Made by a program: the position numbers and the translations under genes
Source: MFKM01 sp038065115
GTDB taxonomy: Bacteria > Patescibacteriota > Minisyncoccia > UBA6257 > MFKM01
Length of the DNA: 43,558 bases
Assembly (NCBI GenBank): GCA_038065115.1
Contig: JBBTRS010000034.1
Location: 1 to 43,558, forward strand
Direction of reading: 5' to 3'
Notes under the pieces: model-generated
The model's input: only the letters and a program-made list of their open reading frames with translations
Databases searched by the model: none
What the model was told of the DNA's origin: nothing
In this document: positions 38,925 to 43,558 of the stretch, in pieces
Numbering within the stretch: position 1 is the stretch's first letter
How the letters are laid out: each line of letters opens with the position of its first letter

Positions 38925-39659
38925 TTAGATTCTCGGCTGTATTTTTTCAATGGTAATCTCGGAAAAATGCGTATCTTGTTGAACATCTATCAAATGGTCT
39001 TTGATTAGGTGGAGAATGACCAGAAAACAGGTGATAATTTCGGCCCTGGATTGCGAATCGGTCATTTTTCCAAAATTAACTGTTTGGGCGGTCTTTAGTC
39101 TTTCCAAAAACTCCCGCATTTTTTCCTCTAAATTTATTATTTCTAATTTGAAGTCTTTGGTTTCATAAACGAATTTTTGAAGTTCAGAAAGCAAACGATC
39201 AATAACGTTTTTTAGGTCGCTTGGTTTTAAATTTTTCGGCGGATAAAAAGATTTATTTTCCGGCAAATAGGAAAATCGCGAAGCTAAAAATTCTCGGCTA
39301 AAAACAAGGGGCCGTTCTTGCCAAAGATTTTTAAGGTGGTTTCTGGCGGCTTTGAATTCTTGATAAATTTTCAAACGTTCTTCCAAGTCTCTAATCCCCT
39401 CTTCCTCCTCCTGTTCTAAAACTAAATTCGGCAAAAGAGCTTTTGATTTTACCAAAAGAAGACGGGAAGCGACTACCAGGAAATCCGCTAAAATATTTGG
39501 CGCCCGTTTTTCAATAGTCGTCAAATAAGTCAAAAAATCGGCTGTTACCTGGGCTAGGTTTAATTGGGTAATTTCTAATTTTTTCTCCTCAATCAATTCC
39601 AGCAGTTTTTCAATCGGTCCGGAAAATTGTTCTAGTTTTAATTCGTAAGCCATTGACAT
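38925..39659 (-). CDS. scpA: Segregation and condensation protein A
   Basis: A 244-residue kleisin. The N-terminus YELKLEQFSGPIEKLLELIE binds the SMC neck; ADFLVVASRLLLVKSKALLP is the conserved ScpA helix. The C-terminus has TFLVIL-type winged helix residues (IITCFLVILHLIKDHLIDV). It is first in a minus-strand set running scpA, scpB, dac and mraY. Its start nearly abuts the divergent gene at 39701. Confidence 0.94.
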   Translation of the reverse strand: MSMAYELKLEQFSGPIEKLLELIEEKKLEITQLNLAQVTADFLTYLTTIEKRAPNILADFLVVASRLLLVKSKALLPNLVLEQEEEEGIRDLEERLKIYQEFKAARNHLKNLWQERPLVFSREFLASRFSYLPENKSFYPPKNLKPSDLKNVIDRLLSELQKFVYETKDFKLEIINLEEKMREFLERLKTAQTVNFGKMTDSQSRAEIITCFLVILHLIKDHLIDVQQDTHFSEITIEKIQPRI

Positions 39660-39700
39660 TGGTTATTTTATACCATAACCTTAAAATAATAAAACATCAC

Positions 39701-40033
39701 ATGAAGCTGATTTATTACAAGCTATCAATCATTGCTTTAACTATTTTTTTGGTAAGCGGAATCGTTCTCCGGATTCAAAACACCGGTCCTGGTTTAATTA
39801 AGAAAATAACCGCTCAAGAAGCGGCGGACAAAGCCGTAAGCTATATTAATAATAATATCTTAGGGGAGCAAGTTATCGCTAATTTGATAAACGTGATTGA
39901 AGACAAAGAAAAAAATCTTTATAAACTAAATCTGGAAATAGGAGATCAAAAAATGGAGTCTTATGTAACCATGGATGGAAAAGTTTTATTTCCCAACGCT
40001 ATTGATTTAGACGCGGCTACTGCGACTGAATAA
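39701..40033 (+). CDS. Exported protein resembling the N-terminal part of DsbA-like CPR proteins
   Basis: 110 residues from ATG 39701 (MKLIYYKLSIIALTIFLVSG); the longer frame from 39653 would start inside scpA. One membrane anchor is followed by ITAQEAADKAVSYINNNIL, and LEIGDQKMESYVTMDGKVLF. From memory this domain often precedes a thioredoxin domain in Parcubacteria, but here the frame stops after it (ATATE). It may be a stand-alone or shortened version. Function unknown. Confidence 0.6.
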   Translation: MKLIYYKLSIIALTIFLVSGIVLRIQNTGPGLIKKITAQEAADKAVSYINNNILGEQVIANLINVIEDKEKNLYKLNLEIGDQKMESYVTMDGKVLFPNAIDLDAATATE

Positions 40034-40067
40034 TAAATAATAAAAAGAGAATTCTGGTTATCAGTGA

Positions 40068-41303
40068 TTAGAATTGGTAAATATTTGAAGGGTTCCAAAT
40101 CATAAAACCACTAAGCGATTCCGGCGTGCTGGTGGCGGCGTCATAAACAGCTAAAATTTGCTTTTTAACCATCTCTGCGTTGTAATCAGCTCCTAAATCA
40201 AAATCCTGAATCCACGGACGAAGCTTGGAATTCAAAACATAGGACTTAGAATCCAGGAATTCGGTTGACGTGGAGTTTCTGATTCCTAATTCATAATTTT
40301 TGAGGCGTTGAAATGCCGAATCCATTGAATACTTTATTACCTCGTATGGATATAAAGCGGGGTTTTTATATCCTAAAAATCCGGAAGCATAATGAGACGG
40401 GTAAATCATTGGCGCAACATAATCAAAATACTGGTAAGCGTTTTCAATAACCTGCCCGATGCCTAAATCGTCTTTGTTGATAGTCGCTAATCCGAAAAGG
40501 TCGGCGGAGATTTTAATTCCGGTTAATTCCCGACGCAGGGTTTTAAAAAAATTTTCGATGACTGAACTTTTCGGAATTTTTTCATCCCAAAAAGGGAAAC
40601 CCATGTCTTCCAGATCGCCGTCTGAAGGAAAACGAATATAATCAAAATTCAGTTCATCAAAGCCGCGACTGGCTATTTCTTTGGCGATAGCGATATTGTA
40701 ATCCCAGGCTTCTTCGGCTGCCGGATCAATCCATGTTATTTTTTTATTATCTAACCAGGAATCGCCGGTTTTTTTGCTTTTAACGGTTAAATCCGGTCTG
40801 GCTTTTCCCAATCGCGGGTCTTGAAAAATAGTAATTCGGGCGATTGTGTAAATTCCTTCATCGTGAAGTTGTTTGATAAGGCGGTTAATTCGGGGGATCC
40901 TTATTTCTTTGGCCTGATATTTTTCTACTTCCGGCACTTTAATGTCATAAGCGATATAGCCGGAATAATCCTTGATATCAATCACAACCGCGTTAATTTC
41001 CGTGGTTTTGGTTAAATCAATTAGGTATTTTATCTTGGCGGGATTACCGGCGGACCAATTGGTCAGATAAATTGCCTTGATCGTTTTAGGCGGCTCGGCC
41101 AAAGCTTTTTGATTTTCAATATCAACCGGTTTTGCCGGAAGCTGGTCTAATTTTTGACTTTCCGTTTGAATGACAGTTCCAGATGTCGCCACGGAAACAT
41201 CCGGAGCAACGATTTCTATTTTATTCGTTCCCGCTAAAAACAAAAAAATAGCGGCGCTGATTATCAAAATAATTGGAATAAATACTCCTGGCAATATTTT
41301 CAT
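40068..41303 (-). CDS. Putative glycoside hydrolase, DUF4015 family
   Basis: A 411-residue exported protein: N-terminal membrane anchor (GVFIPIILIISAAIFLFLAG), linker, then a TIM-barrel domain. TIKAIYLTNWSAGNPAKI starts it; AVVIDIKDYSGYIAYD and GIYTIARITIFQDPRL follow. FDELNFDYIRFPSDG holds the likely catalytic Asp, and KISADLFGLAT and YVAPMIYPSHYA complete the family pattern. It probably acts on an external polysaccharide; the substrate is unknown. Confidence 0.88.
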   Translation of the reverse strand: MKILPGVFIPIILIISAAIFLFLAGTNKIEIVAPDVSVATSGTVIQTESQKLDQLPAKPVDIENQKALAEPPKTIKAIYLTNWSAGNPAKIKYLIDLTKTTEINAVVIDIKDYSGYIAYDIKVPEVEKYQAKEIRIPRINRLIKQLHDEGIYTIARITIFQDPRLGKARPDLTVKSKKTGDSWLDNKKITWIDPAAEEAWDYNIAIAKEIASRGFDELNFDYIRFPSDGDLEDMGFPFWDEKIPKSSVIENFFKTLRRELTGIKISADLFGLATINKDDLGIGQVIENAYQYFDYVAPMIYPSHYASGFLGYKNPALYPYEVIKYSMDSAFQRLKNYELGIRNSTSTEFLDSKSYVLNSKLRPWIQDFDLGADYNAEMVKKQILAVYDAATSTPESLSGFMIWNPSNIYQF

Positions 41304-41320
41304 AGTATTCTTTAAAGTTT

Positions 41321-41394
41321 TATAATTAAAGTATAGCTTAAATTGAGTAATTTGTTTTCAAGGCCCCTAAGCAGTCTTAGGCTGGGGGCTTTTA
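41321..41394 (+). ncRNA. Possible short RNA ending in a terminator-like hairpin
   Basis: TATAAT (41321-41326) is followed after about 35 bases by an imperfect hairpin (CTAAG-CAGT-CTTAG at 41367-41380, extended by CCCC/GGGG pairing with a two-base bulge) and TTTT. It lies before the separate -10 of dnaX, so it would be a small transcript or a relic attenuator. Support is weak. Confidence 0.35.
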
Positions 41395-41431
41395 TGTTTA
41401 TTAGCCATTTGTTATTAGTCATCAGTCATTT

Positions 41432-41437
41432 TATAAT
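41432..41437 (+). promoter_or_regulatory. -10 box of dnaX, probable leaderless start
   Basis: TATAAT six bases before ATG 41444, with no room for a Shine-Dalgarno. Confidence 0.6.
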
Positions 41438-41443
41438 ATAGCA

Positions 41444-42556
41444 ATGGCTCTCGCTATTTATCGTAAATATCGGCCGCGGATTTTTGAAGACTTGCTTGGC
41501 CAGGAATTAATCAGCCGGATTCTGAAAAACGCCGCTAGCCAGAATAAATTTTCCCACGCTTATCTTTTTTCGGGGCCGCGGGGTTCGGGAAAAACAACTG
41601 CCGCCCGATTGATTTCCAAAACAGCCAATTGCCGGACTCGCCAAACAGATGTTAAATTCGCCAAACTCGGCGAACCTTGCAATCATTGCCCGGTTTGCGC
41701 GGAAATTGATCGCGGTCAAGCGCTGGATGTCGTTGAAATTGACGCCGCTTCCAATCGCGGCATTGATGAAATCCGAAACCTGAAAGAAAGCGTCCGGCTC
41801 TCCCCTACTTCTTTCCCTAAAAAGATTTTTATTATTGACGAATGCCATATGTTGACCAAAGAGGCTTTTAACGCTCTTTTGAAAACATTAGAAGAACCGC
41901 CGGAACACGTGATTTTGATTTTAGCCACCACCGAGTTTGAAAAAATTCCGGCTACCATTGTTTCCCGGACCCAGCAATTTCATTTCAAAAAAATCCCTTT
42001 GATGAAGATTTTTGATAAATTGAAAAAAATCAGCGAGAGTGAGAAAATGGAAATTTCCGTCGGGGCTTTGGAGCTGATAGCGGCTTCGGCCGAAGGCAGT
42101 TTTCGGGACGCCGAATCGCTTTTAGACCAGTTATTGTCGTTTGGTTATCAAAAAATAGGCGTTAACGAAGTTGAAGGAATGGTTGGCAAGGTTGCTTTTT
42201 CCAAAATGGCGTCTTTCGCGGAAATTCTTTTAATCGGAGAAATGGGTAAAACCTTGAAAGAACTGGCCGAAATTGAAGATGGCGGTTATAATTTAGTCCA
42301 GTTTAACAAAGATTTAATTCACTATCTAAGAAAAGCGTTGGTTTTGAAATTTGAACCGAACTTGGAAAAAGCTTTCAGCGAAGAATTAACTCCAGAGGCT
42401 TTGGAAAAACTTAAAGGCCACAGCAAGCTAATCAAGGAAAAACACGTGGAACTTTTAAAAGGCTTGATCAACGCCTACGGCCAGATGCGCTACAGCCAAT
42501 TTCCGATTATTCCGTTGGAAGTGGCGATTATTGAAAACTTGAAGCATGAAACATAA
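41444..42556 (+). CDS. dnaX: DNA polymerase III clamp loader subunit, gamma-length
   Basis: A 370-residue AAA+ protein: YRKYRPRIFEDLLGQELISR, Walker A GPRGSGKTTAARL, a zinc group C...C-x2-C-x2-C in GEPCNHCPVCAE, Walker B KIFIIDECHMLTKEAFNALL, sensor 1 LILATTEFEKIPATIVSRTQ with the SRC-type finger here reading SRT. Domain III follows. There is no tau C-terminal part to bind polymerase and helicase, and no room for a programmed frameshift product of normal length, so this genome encodes the short form. Confidence 0.95.
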   Translation: MALAIYRKYRPRIFEDLLGQELISRILKNAASQNKFSHAYLFSGPRGSGKTTAARLISKTANCRTRQTDVKFAKLGEPCNHCPVCAEIDRGQALDVVEIDAASNRGIDEIRNLKESVRLSPTSFPKKIFIIDECHMLTKEAFNALLKTLEEPPEHVILILATTEFEKIPATIVSRTQQFHFKKIPLMKIFDKLKKISESEKMEISVGALELIAASAEGSFRDAESLLDQLLSFGYQKIGVNEVEGMVGKVAFSKMASFAEILLIGEMGKTLKELAEIEDGGYNLVQFNKDLIHYLRKALVLKFEPNLEKAFSEELTPEALEKLKGHSKLIKEKHVELLKGLINAYGQMRYSQFPIIPLEVAIIENLKHET

Positions 42557-42613
42557 AATCAAGCTCACTTCATACCTCGGGTTTTATGGTCTATAATGTC
42601 AAGGCGTTGTTAT

Positions 42614-42684
42614 TGGGGGGTCGTCTAATGGTAGGACATCGCCCTTTGAAGGCGAGTATTGGGGTTCGAATCCCTGCCCCCCAG
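42614..42684 (+). tRNA. tRNA-Gln (TTG)
   Basis: Acceptor TGGGGGG/CCCCCCA with U1-A72, anticodon stem TCGCC/GGCGA and loop CTTTGAA (TTG), T-loop TTCGAAT, discriminator G; CCA is not encoded. With tRNA-Gln(CTG) at 22749 both Gln codons are covered in this window. Confidence 0.93.
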
Positions 42685-42779
42685 CTTTGAGGGTAAAATT
42701 AGCCAAATAAACATATTTAATATCTTACTGTGGACAACTTCCGTTAATGGCTAAAATTTAGCTATCCACAACGGGTCTA

Positions 42780-42809
42780 TTGACAGGTTGGTTCGTATTC
42801 ATGTAATAT
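42780..42809 (+). promoter_or_regulatory. Promoter of the candidate small RNA
   Basis: TTGACA (42780-42785), 18 bases, TAATAT (42804-42809). The start would be near 42816. Confidence 0.65.
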
Positions 42810-42815
42810 AGAAGT

Positions 42816-42883
42816 AACAAATCCTTATCGTGTGCTTCGGCTACGGTAAGCAACAAGAGTCCTTCGGGGCTCTTGTTTTTTGT
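42816..42883 (+). ncRNA. Candidate intergenic small RNA with UUCG terminator
   Basis: Hairpin 1, CTTATCGT (42824)/ACGGTAAG (42843), is followed by hairpin 2, AACAAGAGTCC (42852-42862) with GGGCTCTTGTT (42867-42877) capped by a C(UUCG)G tetraloop and followed by TTTTTT. A near-consensus promoter stands just before. No reading frame of note lies inside. The NYN gene has its own -10 (42896), so this looks like a separate RNA of about 65 nt. Confidence 0.65.
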
Positions 42884-42895
42884 TTGTATAGAAAC

Positions 42896-42901
42896 TATAT
42901 T
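42896..42901 (+). promoter_or_regulatory. -10 box of the NYN gene, probable leaderless start
   Basis: TATATT eight bases before ATG 42910. Confidence 0.45.
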
Positions 42902-42909
42902 TTGTATAT

Positions 42910-43476
42910 ATGAACCCGAAACGCGTTGCAGTTTTTATAGACAATAGTAATGTCTTTCATAATATTTACGACATAAGAAAAAATGACAAGAGTTGGGTCG
43001 CTTTATATGATCCCTTAATACTTGCAAAGAAATTAGCCGGAAATAGAAATTTGGTATATGTGGGGTTTTATTGTGTGCGCCCACCGGCATATCTTCTTAA
43101 CGAAAACAAAGAAAGTCAAAGGAAGTATAATTTGACTCAAAAATATTACGGAGAAATACAAAAACTTCCTTCTGTTACGATTAAATTCGGGGATTTAAAA
43201 GGAACAAAAGGACAGCTCCAAGAAAAGAATTTAGATACTCAGTTAAGTACTGATATGGTGGCAATGGCCGCTTTTGATGAATATGATGTAGCCATTCTTG
43301 TTTCAAATGATGGAGACTATAAAAGCGCAGTCGAAAACACCAAAAAATTTAATAAGAAAATAGAAAATTTATTTTTTAAAGGTAGCTTGTCTATGGCAAT
43401 TGATGGAATATGTGATATTAAAAGACGAGCTCGCCGTTCCTTCTTTGTGAAATTAGGTGGATTGGAAGAATCATAA
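42910..43476 (+). CDS. NYN domain (PIN-like, LabA/DUF88) protein
   Basis: A 188-residue protein. RVAVFIDNSNVFHNI holds the first Asp and Asn of the NYN active site; EKNLDTQLSTDMVAMAAFDE the central Asp residues; YDVAILVSNDGDYKSAV the S-x-D-x-D motif. These acidic residues bind metal in PIN-like RNases. The C-terminus ends RRARRSFFVKLGGLEES, with a basic patch. It is probably a small ribonuclease; its target is unknown. Bases 43477-43558 after it show nothing I can name. Confidence 0.9.
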   Translation: MNPKRVAVFIDNSNVFHNIYDIRKNDKSWVALYDPLILAKKLAGNRNLVYVGFYCVRPPAYLLNENKESQRKYNLTQKYYGEIQKLPSVTIKFGDLKGTKGQLQEKNLDTQLSTDMVAMAAFDEYDVAILVSNDGDYKSAVENTKKFNKKIENLFFKGSLSMAIDGICDIKRRARRSFFVKLGGLEES

Positions 43477-43558
43477 GTTCAAGAAATAGAATTTAGGTTC
43501 AAATCAGGTATATAAATATATTCATTTGAATTCTGAAATAAAGTTCTAATGTCTTCCA

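Noticed and set aside
42729..42770. Replication origin with DnaA boxes (TGTGGACA and TATCCACA)
   Set aside because: Only two imperfect inverted sites and no dnaA or dnaN nearby; too little support.

Overview
The window looks like a piece of chromosome from a Candidate Phyla Radiation bacterium (Patescibacteria, most like Parcubacteria). The pointers are the gene set (short RF2 and HPF, DUF4012 and DUF4015 proteins, EnvC-like M23 peptidase, type IV prepilin, gamma-length DnaX), compact spacing, AT-rich DNA and the near absence of Shine-Dalgarno sites. TGA is used as a stop, so codon reassignment is not indicated. No database was searched; family calls rest on motifs read from the translations.

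Layout. 1-4300: a partial prepilin, a structured RNA, murB, hpf and secA. 4300-5530: small accessory genes (NUDIX, an unknown protein on the minus strand, a MazG-like pyrophosphohydrolase), two of them bounded by direct repeats copied from the neighbouring gene. 5534-11511: surface glycan genes (phosphoglycosyl transferase, two GT4 enzymes, DUF4012) followed by FtsB-like and SurA-like membrane proteins. 11502-11935: tRNA-Gly(CCC) and a tRNA-Thr(CGT) nested inside a second, interrupted tRNA gene. 11939-15833: dgkA, an RF2 lacking domain 1, ftsEX and an Fe-S protein. 15973-20226: typA, then obgE, malic enzyme and an MTH1187-family gene on the other strand. 20361-22819: small membrane protein, alpha/beta hydrolase, an AT-rich accessory pair and tRNA-Gln(CTG). 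22860-26983: fmt, def, a CtpA-type protease, rplI and rpmA. 27085-35218: two unknown small genes, an amidohydrolase-fold protein without its metal ligands, ftsW, murG, gltX and an M23 peptidase. 35392-43476: PD-(D/E)XK nuclease, the scpA-scpB-dac-mraY set, a DUF4015 protein, dnaX, tRNA-Gln(TTG), a candidate small RNA and a NYN nuclease.

Most genes serve peptidoglycan synthesis and division (murB, mraY, murG, ftsW, ftsEX, FtsB-like, dac, M23), protein export (secA) and translation (hpf, prfB, rplI, rpmA, fmt, def, gltX, typA, obgE).

The most unusual content is RNA. Four 130-152 nt elements share a terminal stem (CCCAGTAGT/ACTACTGGG), are each flanked by TATG, and end exactly at the start codons of hpf, prfB and rplI (two in tandem at rplI). 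Internal stems change sequence between copies while keeping pairing, which points to a conserved RNA fold, and the TATG flanks suggest insertion at start codons. Many other genes have a -10 box 6-8 nt before ATG with no Shine-Dalgarno, as expected for leaderless mRNAs, so these elements would supply a 5' leader where one was absent. A 20-bp palindrome has inserted cleanly into one of these leaders and into the T-arm of the outer tRNA.
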